Below, in pieces: positions 30,521 to 44,068 of a DNA stretch of 64,000 nt. Source of the DNA: Balanoglossus misakiensis (taxonomy: Eukaryota > Hemichordata). The position numbers were made by a program, and so were the translations under genes. Within the stretch, counting starts at the first letter, position 1; the number at the start of each line of letters is the position of its first letter. The DNA is taken from contig CM082580.2 of the NCBI GenBank assembly GCA_040954595.2, positions 2,914,001 through 2,978,000 of the forward strand, read 5' to 3'. The notes under the pieces are model-generated. The model was not told the origin of the DNA. It was given only the letters and a program-made list of their open reading frames with translations, and ran no database searches.

Positions 30521-33500
30521 TCATTTAATGACCCCGTCTGAAATGCTTTCCACACTTGATCTGCTGACGTCTGTCTGATCCGAGCCCAATGAGCTGAGAG
30601 TTTCTATACTGCAAAGATGGCTGCCAACGTCTGAGTCGTTCGATGATACTCTGTCTCGCTGATATATGTTGCTCAGGGCCAGGTGTATTCGTGACGGCGA
30701 AGAAAATATCTGCGGATCGACGCTAGAAGGATCCGCTTGAAATGCAAGCGCCGCCATTAGTTTCTGATCGGGCACAGCTCCGCAAGAACGCACTTCCCGC
30801 ATCAGGGAAAGTGTTGGAATGTGTTGAAAGGAGATGAGCTCCAGAAATGGGACCATGGCTTGTTTCAGAGATATCATTGGAGTCTTCTGACAGTGTCTTA
30901 TAGCCCATGAGATAGCTGCACGAAATTTCGAGAGTTCATCGGCACGAAGCTCCTCCCGCGATAGCACCAGTCGAACAACATGTTCCGGTAACGTAGCAAA
31001 TGCTGGCAGGTTTAACACTTCATCGCCATTCTCGTCAACGAATTCCAATACCTGTAATCAAAAAAATGTATGAGGTTCTACTGATAATTATGAAAGAAGG
31101 GGAAAGACGCTGCAAGTATCATGTAAAAGATTCAGTATATCCTCAGTTGTACCATGCGTACATAGGGGAACGATCACACTTCAACCAGATCGGCATAAGT
31201 TTATTACTGGATTTATTAAGGAATTCCACTGGTGGTATTACTTGACACACCAAACCTCGAACATAAAAGGGTGGGGGACTACGTACCCGGAGGAAATTTG
31301 TGGGTTTTATATATATATATATCTTTTACATTATGTAGAGCCTCTAGATAGCACTGCAAACTGTAATGTTGTAATTTTCTTTAAAATTTAAGAAAAGGTG
31401 CCGTAAGAGGCGCTTTATCCGTTACGAAGGAAACTATGTCACTGTCACAGGTTAGTTACGACACTGAGTTTCACACTGTGGTGATCATCAGAAAACTAAG
31501 CTGAGTTCTCTCTTATACTACATTGTGTACAACTTACCCTTTGAACAAGTGATTTGGTTGCCTTGTACTGGATGTATTTTTCCGCTGAGCTAAGTAGAGC
31601 ACAAACGTTGTCAATATTGATACAGCAATGCATAAATCCTATACAGGCACGACGTAGATCTTCAAGACCATAGTAGTCAGCAGCATTCATCAATCCTATA
31701 TGAGACAGTCATATGCATGTTAATACAAAACAATTCAAAGTTCAAAGGAGCTGAATTGTTTATGTCCGGTTTGAGACTGTTGCATGGCAACTGCTTCAAA
31801 CAACGATTACACGGCACGCAAATTCACCAAACAACCACCTGTTTGGCATAATGGCCAAAATGAAAGCTTCCGGTTGTTGTTGGCCTGTCTTCAGCATTTT
31901 ACATTTCAAATTTATGGTTAACTTAGAGACCGGAAGTAATTATGGGAAAGGTATCAATTAGGCACCTGTTGTTCGAGACGCAGCGTAAGCTGGGATAGGC
32001 CAGTCAGGCAAGCATTAAAGGTCTCATGCCATGCCCTATACAACCACGCGTAAACTCACTACTTGGGTCTTGAAGTTAACGTATGTTACTATCTTGCAAT
32101 GCGTTTTGCCCCTTGTGCTTAGATAACAAGCAAGTAAAAGTGGCGGGTGGGCGTGTACCCCTAACCCAACTCAGTCGATTTTTTTCGGCTTTTCGAAGTT
32201 AAGCCGAAGACTTATCTTGATGTGGACAAATAGTCTTTCACACCTTTGTAAATCCTCTGCCTGCAATGTGAGGCAAGGGCTTCCTTTGCTTTGAACACTG
32301 TTTATATAGCTTGTCTTTGTCTGTGGACTTAATTACTCATGGACCGATAATTACACTTTACTGTAAACAGAATGGTACACTACGACGTAGTGTACTTGTT
32401 TGTCCATATGCAAATACCTTCGCCTGGCTCGAGTGCGAAGTGGCTCCCCGATCACAGGCATGAAAAAAGGGGGCAAATTCCGGCATTCGCGCACATTTTT
32501 CGGAACCGACACAATAGGCAATGCATAGACAGGTACCCTAGGTGAGCTTTTGACGTGGAAAAATGAAAACTTTCCAAAGCATGACATTAGACCTTTAAGC
32601 CAAAATATGCAAAAATGTAGTTCAGAAGTTGCCATGGTTATTCGATTGAGCTTACCTAACAACGTTCTTGCCTGTAACGTTACACATCCCGTGTGAATAT
32701 ATTCGATGAGCTGTCGGAACACATCGGAATCAAACTCCTTGACCACTATAGTCCTTGGATTGTTATTGGAAGTGAAGTGGAGATTGGGTAATGAATCACT
32801 TCGCTTAGTGAACATACGCATGCTCAGTTTGAGATCAGCGGCTGTGGATCTCTTCTTCACAGATGATGCTGAAGGCATACACAGCATCTTGTGGAAAACT
32901 CTGCAGACGAAACGAAGCTGCTTAATGAAAACGCAATATCGTACAGAATGAGAGACAGAGACTAAATGACCCGAAGTATTGATTACTAGTATCTCAGTTC
33001 AAAATTTAGCGCATAATGATAATGTAAGACTGCAAAATGAGCATACCAAAAGAAATTGACCTCATTTTGTAGGCCCTTTTATAATTTGCATATTACATGA
33101 TACCAACATCTGTTTTTGAATATATAAAAAGCTACAACACCTTTGGAGTGCGTTGCCACTTCACATTTCTGACCTGTGTCTGAGGCTGTCTGTCTTACAA
33201 TAATTTGTGCGGTTATAAACGGTAAGGATCGATACTTACCTACTTCTGGCTGCAAGAATAGATTTGACAGCACATACTGGTTCTTTATTCTCTCCAACCA
33301 AAAACGTGACGTCACAGAGCTCTGGCATACTTGCTAGAAACCTCAAGTCTTCCGAGAGGCCACATTTGTTTTCGAACCGCGAAGAGTTTAGACATTCGCT
33401 TCCTTCGTGTTGAATGTTGGACATCATGAATCCTTCAATGTGATCTACCAATGCATAAGACAAAATGAAAACGAATCTAATTAAATCTTAGTATTAATCT

Positions 33501-36500
33501 CATCTTTCGTAATATTGAGTACGAAGACACTTTTAAGTTTCACACAACAACAATTTAAGAAATTTAGCAAGGGCAGTTTCAAATAGTTTATTTTCAAGAA
33601 TGTTTGACGCATGCGTTGACCAGAATGAAATCTTTTTTTTGTCTAAAAGGTGAACATAATGGTTGGCCATTTATTGCAGCAAATGCATATAGTCAAGAAC
33701 AAAATGTAAATGAAATTCTTGCATATAGAACAAAATCGGTCGCTGGGAATTCAATCCGACACCAAATAAATGTAAAGGCGAAACTAAAACCAATATCACT
33801 AGGAAATAAATAAGTGAATACATATACAGTAATCTTCACGGTTGACGACCTTACAGCATCCGGGCAATTACCCGGGGGCGGCCAATCTGATCTGTGAATC
33901 ATTTAGGAGCAGCCATGAGAATTGAAAAAGCAGCAATATGGTGTTACCATTTGAGCTGATTTTTTCTAATATTTGATTGTTTTCATGATTTAACATGAAA
34001 GCTAATGAACATAATGTGCCATTGCTGTTGTTTTGTCGGTATTTGAAATTATCGTCTTCGTCATACCTGATGCGGACATGAGGACAAACTATTCAAGGAA
34101 ATTACTAGTATTAATTCTGTAAACATACACAATGCATAAACAATATATTATTGTTGTGTTCCCTATGGCGTACTTCAGCAAAGGTTGAAGCATCAATTCC
34201 AAGGTTTTGTTTCTGTGTATATTTCACATAAAATACACAAGGCGTAGACCGATGTAGCTGATTAAGGAAAACCTATATTCCATGTTGCCATGACTACCGG
34301 TATATATTTCTTTTACAATGTGAGCGAGTTCTCGGCGGCATTATTTTTCAGATACATATTTCATACATGATATATAATCTGGTCTATTTTCTATCAAAGA
34401 ATTCTAGTTGCTGTTTTATAACGGTATATATTGTAATTATCTCATAGATTTTCAGAACAGCTGTCATCACACACACATGCACGCAACAATAAAATGACAA
34501 ATATATTTTATATTAGCTCCTTTCTATTCGAAACCATTTCCTTTTCTTCAATAAACGCCGTAAGTCTTCCTTGAAATATTAAGAGTCAATCGAGAGTCCA
34601 CAATTTCGAAGACATGGCTTCTTACAGGGGATAGGGTATTCTTTGGTGTGAGACACACCAATCATCATGCAGACACAACAGATCACCATGGAGACACAAC
34701 AGATCACCAAAGATGTTCACATCGGTTTTACAGTGCCTGCAGACAACTGTTCACGTGATGAATTTTATTTTTCACTCAGAGGACTTGTACCTGATGAGCG
34801 TAGTTACTTATACATGTACAGTAGCTGTGGTACGCAGCTGTACCGTTTGGGGGGATCAGCAACCCCCCCAGAACTTTTGCTTTTGAGTCCACAAAATTGC
34901 AGTTTCGCGCCCTTTATTTTACAAAATTTTCTCATGTGGGAGGGGGACACCCCCTCCCACACCCACCCCCTTCATTCTTCACCACATCTAGTGTACCAAA
35001 CATTGACTGGCAAAAGTAAAATTTGTCCTCCCTAACATTTAGTTAATTTGCTTTGGAGTTCATTAAAATGCAACTTTGAGCACCATATTTTACAAAATTT
35101 TCTCTCACACCCACCCCTGCCACTTTTCTTGTTTTACCAATCCTACTAGCCTAGCCGTATTTTGTCCGCTTTGCTTAAAAAAACTACTGCCTGCCAACTA
35201 TTGTATTGACTTGTCATTTTAACTTATTCATAATTCATTCTTATTGCAACGATATACTATTATATACTTCAATTACTTTAAGAAATTTAGAATTGAGGTG
35301 TGGGAACCCTCATTCCCTATAATGCATACAGTGTACATAGGATCAGGACGCAGAATGTTTTTGGCGGGGGGGGGGGGGGGGGGGGGGGGGTCATCATATT
35401 TTTGGGTCTGTCAAAGGGGGGTTCATCATTTTTTGGTCCTGGCTGGGTGAAGGGGGGGGGGGGGTCAGCCTGATTTTGAAAACCCATGACACAAACTTGC
35501 CGACCCCCCCCCCCCCTGCCGTAAAAACTGAACGGTCCCTAAGTAATTATTGTATAATCTTGAAGTTACTTCTGCCGTTCATATTTGTCAATCAGCCTTT
35601 ACCAACATTAACTTCATTATATCGTTTATAATAAGCCTTAACCAAATTGAACATCACATTACGTTTACAAGACTACAAACATACAATATTCTCGGTTAAA
35701 ATATTTGCGATATTATAGTAATACCAGTACACGATGATTCTAATGTTAACGTTATCCTTATTTCAATTCTTAACTTCTCTTAATTTTTAGCAGCCTTCGT
35801 TAGAGACCCTACGTCACTCATGAATATATTAAGACTGAGAAAGGAAAAAATCTTTCATCGAACCCGTAAGTCTAAAGGATGCATCAATTGTCTTAGATTG
35901 AAAGTGATTCTAGGAATCTAATCTAATGTGATTGTGAATAACGACTTCCCTGCAAACAAAGGCAAAATGTTGTCATCACCATCCTGTTGGTTGGCAGTCA
36001 TCGTGCATATTATGTTAAGAAATATAGGCAGAGCATCATTCCAATTAACGTAATAGATGACTAGTACCGTAGACAAAAACGGGGGCAAATTATTAACCAG
36101 CGGGAGACGGAATTGTTGGAAATAAAGCTTCATCAACCCTAATCACTCTTCCACAAACGTCAACGATGAGACGACTGTTAACATATAAACCAATGGTTCC
36201 CAACAAATTACCATCATATATGTAGTATTTTTCGAACATCTCAACTGTTAAAATTCGGTAGTATTTTTATGCTACTAGGATTGAAGCGTAGGCCAAGGCT
36301 ATGTTTGAGTGAAGACAACAACTAGGCATATGCCTATATAGGTTATTCACGAAGATTGTGGAGTCTATTTTAGGCCTATTACAGCCAACGACGAGTTGCC
36401 AAGATCAGCGTATAGAGCCTAACATCATTTCAAACCAACATTTGACACCATGTACCTCTGTCAGAATGAGACATATGAGTAATTGCAGAAATGTCAGTAC

Positions 36501-39500
36501 AATTTTCGAATGTAGATGGTGTAACAAGGATCTGAAACATACGAAAATACACGAGCTTGTGAACGCATTAGAGCTGGGCGTTCATCGAACAGACACTTGT
36601 AAACACACGCAAGTCAACTGCATGACGTTGACTACACTAATATACAAGACGTTGTCCTCTCTTGTTCCGCGAACAGATGGATATTTATGGTATCATATAT
36701 GTGATGTCCTGAATGTTAGCTCACCTTTCAAATTCTCTTTGTGTCATATAGAAGATGAGACAAGCAGCCAACCTCACAGTGCGACTTAGACGACTGAAAA
36801 TGTTGGAATTAGCGCAGCTGATGTGCACACCCACTCTACATGTTTTTGTGTGATATCTGACATTTGAAGCATATGGCGCTGTTCTATCAGAGATCCTAAG
36901 TAAGCGCAGAAGGCTTTCTCCACTGGTTTGACAGATCAACTGCATGAATCAATGTCTGTATCAGTGTATGCCTTACCGATGGTTGGCTGCAGCCTTCGTC
37001 TTATGTTCACTGTTCCATCAACACACGATGGAAATGACTATATGTGCAAGTGTACTATTGAGGTCACAATCGACGTGTTCAGAATACTTGATCGCAGAAT
37101 ACTATCGTGAGAGCTGCGAGTTAATTTAGGTCATGCTGTTTTTTTATTTGTATCGCCCTTGGTAATTTATGAAATGTCTCCAGGTTCCGGAAATTATATC
37201 ATCGTCGACTCACACATTAGGTCAACACCCGGTTGATTTCGCATGGAGGGACATACGTTTTATTAACGTTGGCGGAATTTCCATGGGTATACTAGGCCTA
37301 CTAGTAATTGTTTGGAAGAGGAAAATACTTAGTACTTGTAGGTTGTTTATATTCTTGCTTGTCCTATTCAGCAAAACAAAAGAAAGAATGCAACAAATAG
37401 CGGTTGCCATGGGTACAGCATTGGGCGAGTATTATCAATACACTGATAAGCAAAATGCTTCACGTGACACGTGTGTTAAAAACCGCAGTGAAGATGGTTG
37501 ACATGGAAACTGAAATTTTAAACTATAATCGGGGATATGTACATTTTGATGTGCCCGTTGACAGCCCCCCCCCACCGTTGCAAATGCAGCACATGCAAGA
37601 AATTAAATTTTACACGTTATACGTAGGCCCTAAATGAAAAATGTTTAAAAAGTAAAAGTTTACATTTTTGATAATTTTTGCAATGTTCCATAATGGTATA
37701 CACACTGACAGCACAGGCAATTGAGCAATAGGGAATCGGTTTACAGAAAAAAATATTGCCCGAAATGAATAAGAAAACAAAAAGTGCTCAAAAAAGAAAT
37801 TCCTCCTGTCAGCACATAACGAACCAATCCAAAGGTCTGAGTTGTTGGGTTTTGACAATTTTTCCAGTTCAATTCCACATAATATCACTTGGAGTTGGGG
37901 TAGAACTGAGACAGAATGAAATGATGACGTCACATTTAGGACAGTCAACTGTTGTGTATGTTATGTGGAGACAAATGTCTACAGTAGACAATAAGACTAG
38001 ACATTCTTTACTTATCAGATCCATTATTTGATTTTTTTTTTTAAAATAGCACGGATGGCATTAGGCGGCTTATGGGGTATTTGCAGCTCTTTTCGACATT
38101 TTCACAACACGTTCTAAAACTCTAAATAAAATCCGTTTGAAGAGGGGCCGTACCCAATTAAATGTTTTATCCGTTGGAATTTCCCCGTGAAAATACCGAA
38201 AAATCCCCCCCCCCCCCCCCACATACCAGTGCAGTCCCCTTCTGGGACTGCGTACATATGCAAATTAGGTTCATCTCGAAGTAGCCAATTTCCATTCTGC
38301 AGAACTTTCTCGGCACAATTATTCAGTTTAGTTTAGAACACCATGACCACATTTGCACAGACAATTGTTTGTTGAAGTCACTCGTCCAGTTTGTCTCTGA
38401 ATAAATATTCCATGCTTTCGTAAAAGTGACATGTTCGGGACCCTTTCACTTCATTACGAGCATCTCCGTGACAGATAAATATTCTTTCACTGCAGTTATG
38501 ATCAGTTGGAGATCACAATGCTCTTCGCCACCCCACTTTCCAGCGGTACGACACCGAGAGAAAAGGCGTCGAAGGTCTTCATGTGGTCTTCCGCGCAAAT
38601 CAATTGATGTGATATTCGTTTACCTACTTTGACTCAAAACAAAGTTGATGGCATCCCGGTATTGTAGAATGAAAATCAAATACCGTGTACATTTGTATGT
38701 ATTTTACGTGTGTGGAGTGACCGTGCGTGATTCAAAGAATGTGTCCATAATTAGTTAACATTTTTTCTCTCAATGAAATGACACTTCGGTCATTGAAAAC
38801 GAAATCTTTACTCATGTATAAATTCCAACACCATTATACAATGTACTATGTAATGCTCCAACAAAGACTCAAATTCGTAGATATTTCGAATACAAATCGG
38901 ACAAAGATACCTTGTAGGTGATGACGAATATCTGTTTCAATTGGAAATTGCAATGTTTGCTTTGCCACGAACATATTCATAGATAGCACCTATAGAAAGA
39001 AGGCATCTGTTTTCTGCTGGGCGTCGTTTGTTGAACACAACTCCAAGCTCAAATTTATACGGCTTTCTAGGTCGCCAATTTTTGTTGAGACTTACCTATG
39101 TTAGTCTGGAGGAAATCAACGATGAACGTCAAACGTACAAGTGCGAAGTTTACATATAATTAAATAGTTTCCAGTGGTGAACTGTGGCAGGTGGAACTGA
39201 GACAGACCAGTGAATTGTTTTTTAGAGATGATAAAGTTTGACACCCCATTGAACCCTTGCTGCAATATATTTAGCAACTTAGGAACCTTTAGTCGCTTAT
39301 CCATGAAAAGAAAGTCTGGGCTGGGTGGTGATACAAACAGAGAAAGCTTTACATAATTTATGACTACGAATGATCTTAGGAAATGCGATTATCGCGTAGC
39401 CTATTGAAACACACAAAGGGATAAAAGAAACATTTCAAATATCTGTTTTGTGTCACATGCAACAGATACAGCGATTTGTGGTTAAGAAGTATTTTACTAT

Positions 39501-42225
39501 TTGTAAGAATTTAGTCTTTAAATTCGCTATATATTGACATGGGAAGCAAATGTATCGTGACAATAAACATAAAATATTTGTTATTAAAAAAAACCCCACA
39601 TCAAGTCACACAAAACTGTATCATAATCAATAGAAACAGGGACCTGTATTCTCAAAATAAAGATCTGTAAAACATTGAATTATTTCACAAACAATTGTTG
39701 ATATAAAATGGTAGTTATAGTATAGAGGAAGGGATAACATGAGGGAGGACTGGTTCACACACCGTCTGTTCACTCTCTTTTAGGAAATTGTCATTTCAAT
39801 GCTGCTGTTGGATTTAATTGAAAAGTCTATTCCAACTAGTGAAATCTGCAGTCAAATGAAAGTATAATTATTAGGCCTTATGTCAATGTCGCTCACATTA
39901 GTAATCAAAGTCTACCGGAATTTCGTAGTGAAAGCAAAGCGTTGCCCAAGTCTGTACATTACCCTGAGCACATTGAAGTGACTGTGCTGTAATTAATGCA
40001 GTCTAGGCTTGATTTCAATGTAGAATTCCCAGCTTTAACATGTACATGACAATGCGACATTCTGCAGGATTATGTCTGAAGACTGTATAGATTTATGTCT
40101 TATTCTCAGAAACCACTTGCCGGAACCATATGCCGTGTACGTAACTGCGAATCCAACAACACGCTTATGTCACAAAAGGTCATTTAACAAATATTGTGAT
40201 GATATATTAACTACATGTACATATTCCAATCCAGTATGGAAGTCGTTCGTTTTGACACGACACATTATATATCAACGGCATCTGATGCAGAATCTTGAAG
40301 AATTCCTGGAATGAAGGTATTATTCTTGAATTGACGGCAAAGCATTGAGCTCTTAGCGTAATCGCTTTTAAACCGTACAGGGATACTGAATTAGACAATT
40401 CAAATGGTGGCTGAAGAAACAGAAGATATTTCTTAGAAGGAAATATGCATCAAGGACACAGTCTATTTTCATCTTGTTATCTAATAAAAGCTCACGAAAA
40501 GTAGGCTTATGATCAGCCAGGGCTTTCCATATTGTTCGCAATCTTACTGAGAGTTAAGATTTTAAAAGCAATACTGTCAACAGCTCATCCTTTGGTAATT
40601 TACATCTTGTGATGTGTGTGTTTGTGTGTGTCTGGGGGGGGTCATCTTTCTAAGACGGTTGCACGGGTAAACTTAGAAGTAGAGGCTGGACGAATATCAA
40701 AGTGTAAATTTAATGTAATCCCGCTTACGCGCAACCTGTTAGAATTCGAGAATCCATAACATATTTATTCAGCTAAATTCGTCGGGATTAAATTATGTAT
40801 TTTAATTTTTTCTTCGTTGAAAATCTGTCCAAAATACATGTATATTACTGTATGTCTGATGATTCACTGCACCCTTCTGTCAATGCTCACACGTTCCATG
40901 GACACACATATTAAATTATATCTTTAATAAGACAGTGTATCAGTCAGTTTTGGTAAGCCAGATTGACGTTTTATTAGAGTCACATGAACGCAGAGATAAA
41001 AAAAATATTACGACTTTCTGGTCAGCTCACGTGATGCATGTAAAACGCGAGGGTATCGTTATCTGTGATATAAGTCTGGATATTACTGCAAACTTGACGA
41101 TAGCGCAAAAGATGTAGTTTCGAGTAAAATAGCGTGCCACATTTGAGTACACTACCCCATATAGGTGCGCAATAATTCATATTGAAGCCTGATATAAGCT
41201 GGTTGTGTCACATGGGCTTAAATTTATTGATCAACATGGTAATGTTATCAAGTATATTAGAACATTAACCAGACCATAGTCGTTGTTGTAACCTCTTATA
41301 GAGTCAGTGACACGACAACCATTTTCTTACACAATTCAGTCAGTCATTTTTTAACATTTATACAAAATAAGTGTATTGAATATTGGACCCAAACAGCTGT
41401 CGTGTCTCTAAAAATCATGAGGATAAATCGCTAATATGTAACTTGGGTCGATCAGGAGGCATACGATACGTTTCACAAACGATCGTAATTTGTGGTGATG
41501 ATCCACTACAAGGATTAGTTGGGCCCCGCAAGATCACGTTATGCATCATGCATCGTCCGCTCGCACGGGTCGTGATGGGCTCTATTTTCGGAGAGCAAGA
41601 CCTTGGCGGGCGAAGACAGTAGAAATGAGATGGAATTTCGCCCAAAATGATTCAGTCTGAAGTGGGCATATAGTGACTCAATCCAGATGACTCAACACTT
41701 CAAGTCATTATACTGGTTGCGCACATTCAATTTCATTAATCCAAATTCCAAGACAAACGTTGAAGTTCAGTCTTCTACATCATACTAATTGCAATACGTG
41801 TTCCTGGAGTAAAAGCTAATTTGAGTTCAATCCATAGGAAGACTTTTTTGTAAGACGTTAGAATTACAAAATAACATTTATCGTTGTAGCCTTCAATATT
41901 AGGCCTATAACCTGTACATATCCAACGGATATGCATCTCATTATTGAGGTACCTTTACGGGAAATAAGTCTGTGTAGCGTTTAATGGTAAGTCGATCGAT
42001 GCACATATTATAGTACAACAAAATTACCCAAAATCACAATTTCTGAGTAACAGTTTTAAGCGAGAAGATATGTGATGCGACGAATATAAATCACAGAAAT
42101 GTTAAATGGGTTAACTCTTCCTAAATAATAATTTTACCTGTATCATCATCTTCATTGGAATATTCCGGCGAAATTGTCAAACTTGAACAGCAGTGTTCAG
42201 AGGCCAGTCGTTTGTGTGCTCTCAT
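30521..42225 (-). CDS. BTB-BACK protein resembling Drosophila serine-enriched protein (gprs), 408 aa, 5 exons
   Basis: Probable BTB/POZ-BACK adaptor; members of this architecture often recruit Cullin-3, but no function is established here. Exons in transcript order: 42138-42225, 33240-33444, 32656-32900, 31538-31695, 30521-31051; joined frame 1227 nt, all GT-AG, phases consistent. The BTB core (ELCDVTFLVGENKE, then SRVFHKML) starts near residue 70. It is interrupted by a ~40-residue basic/Ser-rich insert (TAADLKLSMRMFTKRSDSLP) and resumes with FRQLIEYIHTGCVTLQARTL and NAADYYGLEDLRRAC. BACK follows (VLEFVDENGDEVLNLPAF, LPEHVVRLVLSREELRADE). The insert and these motifs match my memory of insect serine-enriched protein. 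The fly protein is ~1300 aa, whereas here only a short Ser-rich tail follows BACK, ending SVESISDGVIK. No Kelch repeats are present. Exon 1 (MRAHKRLASEHC) was found by phase and donor match and is less certain than exons 2-5. An alternative start is MMSN at 33427. Confidence 0.8.
32015..32598. mobile_element. Family D MITE, second copy
   Basis: Same termini and exactly the same 576 bp interior length as 18741-19316, with few scattered differences. It lies in intron 3 of the BTB-BACK gene, so the long open frame that runs from exon 3 into this region is part intron and part transposon, not coding. Confidence 0.9.
33445..42137 (-). other. 8.7 kb intron 1 of the BTB-BACK gene, no second gene seen
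   Basis: The segment runs between the acceptor TTGGTAG (plus 33445-33451) and the donor GTAAAA (plus 42132-42137). It contains G- or C-homopolymers at ~35366, 35450, 35503 and 38206, and half of a hairpin repeat at 35145-35176. Several open frames of 60-143 codons occur, including a 143-codon one at 36358-36789, but none has recognisable motifs or splice-linked partners. It may hold regulatory DNA; nothing specific is visible. Confidence 0.5.
35366..35515. repeat. Cluster of G and C homopolymers
   Basis: A run of more than 20 G near 35366-35390, a second G-run near 35453-35464 and a C-run near 35503-35515, inside the BTB-BACK first intron. Exact lengths in such tracts are unreliable in most assemblies. 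Confidence 0.8.
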
Positions 42226-43850
42226 GGTGGTGGCTGAAAAGGCCTACGCGTACCGGAGAAGGTATTTTTAACTGTGCCTCGATCGTCCAACTATTAGACA
42301 CTAATCAAATTTGGCACGACAGCTCCAGAATTGACGGGTACATCAACATTGATGGAGAGACCTGTGGTAATATCATCACCCAGTCACCTTCAATCACTTC
42401 TATGCTGAAAAGAACGTAACTGAATTATCTGAGGAAGTTTAGGTGAGTTGACACCAGCACCAGGCCGTCGTCGAAGTCACTTATCTGTCAAGGACACTAG
42501 AGACAATGTTCTATGTGCACAGCTGTCATCACTATCCAGAGAAACCCAGAAAACCAACGCCTATCTCATCCGATGATTTCAGGAGTCACCATGGCAACGG
42601 GTCATCCAAAGACATTGAGAATGGAATGATATTGATTGGTCAATTTCAGAAATAAGCTTTCCAAAGAAATTGTAAATCTGGCTTGGAAAAGGCAGCCATG
42701 TATGTGGACGTTCAGAGCAATTTATATCTGGACCGATACCGGCATAGTTATCATATACCTGGAATACGTCCTTGTGTAATGCTATGGCAAAAAGCGCCCT
42801 CACATGCTTGCATTTTTTACGTACCACGCCCCAGTCTGGATGCCCCGAACATGTACATTGTACACAGCTACTGTGCAGGTCTTTAATTGGCATGCATATT
42901 CTTTCATTTCTATCGCCAACATAGTGAAACTCAATTTTTAATAGGTTTTTACTGCGTGCCAGATCTGTTGACTGTTTTAAACGCCGATTAAAAACTCATC
43001 TTTTCAATCATATTTGTGATCGAATTTTTTAGGATCATCTTCTGTATGGGTTTTTTTTTTAGACGGACTTTTAATTGGGAATTTTAACTGAGACTTTTTA
43101 ATTTTTCTGCTGCTTTTATGATTCTTTTATCACCGTCTTTTGTAACTCGCACTGAGACGTAAGTGTAGTGCGTGTAAGAAATAAATATTATTATTATTAT
43201 TATAATCACATTATAATAATTGTATTCTGGGTAAAAGGTCGACAACTCACTGTAGTAAGAGATAGAAAAATTATATTTTGACTGTATTTCATGACTTGCT
43301 TTGGTCAAACACTTCTGTCTTTGTAAATAGCATATTAAACTCATTCATTTAACTTTTTTTCACATTCTATTTTTTTCTGTTACAAAGTTTCAAAATGACC
43401 CAGTATCACTTCAGCTTATGAACTTCCATTTCTTAAACGTGGCAAAAATCGGGCATCTTGAAATTGTGTCGACCATACAAGATTTTCATCATTCACTTAG
43501 GTAGCTTAAAACCTATTTAAGGTAGGGAGAATTGTCGTGTACAAACACAGAAGAGCACAATTACTAGTACCCAAGTTTCCTTGACAATATTTTAGTCGAG
43601 ATGTTTTTGATAGGGTGTGGTGGGGCGTGAAGAGATTATAATCATCCTGGTTGTAGTTATGTATGAAGAGGGCTCTAATATTTCTACATTTTACTGGTAG
43701 TGTGATTTATGGAACAAAGTTCATTTGTTCAATCCATGAGACTACAAATTGACGATGAGAAACGCACAAGAATATCCCAATATCTTTGTGTGTGTGCATG
43801 CGTACGTGTAATGGGAAAGAAAAACACTTGCAAATATGAATGAACAGCAA
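42226..43850. promoter_or_regulatory. Intergenic region between the BTB-BACK start and the SUPT5H 3' end
   Basis: The BTB-BACK gene's 5' UTR and promoter should begin just above 42225 on the minus strand. SUPT5H ends at the other side. The two genes are in tandem on the minus strand, with SUPT5H upstream. No exon is seen; short ATT microsatellites lie near 43186-43202. Confidence 0.4.
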
Positions 43851-43870
43851 TGAAATATAAGAACAACATC

Positions 43871-43876
43871 TTTATT
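43871..43876 (-). other. SUPT5H: Candidate poly(A) signal of SUPT5H
   Basis: The plus strand reads TTTATT, that is AATAAA on the minus strand, 193 bp beyond the stop codon at 44069-44071. This gives a short, ordinary 3' UTR. Confidence 0.55.
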
Positions 43877-44068
43877 TGAAAGTAAGATAATGCAGAAAGT
43901 AACATGAGGCATCGATCGAATCGGGGAACGTCAAACTGATGAGGTTTCAGCAAAACATTTAAGTCATTCTACCTGTCTTCATGTGATGGTGCAAATCTAC
44001 CAATGACACAAAACCAAAGTCAATTTTCTGGTCAATTAATGTCAAATGATTTTTGACCACAGACGGTG

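Noticed and set aside
32351-32887. 178-codon minus-strand open frame as one protein
   Set aside because: Only the part above 32656 is BTB coding exon 3. The rest runs through a splice donor into a family D transposon.
37169-37501. 110-codon open frame with a hydrophobic stretch
   Set aside because: No signal peptide pattern, motif or linked exon; similar overlapping frames nearby suggest chance.
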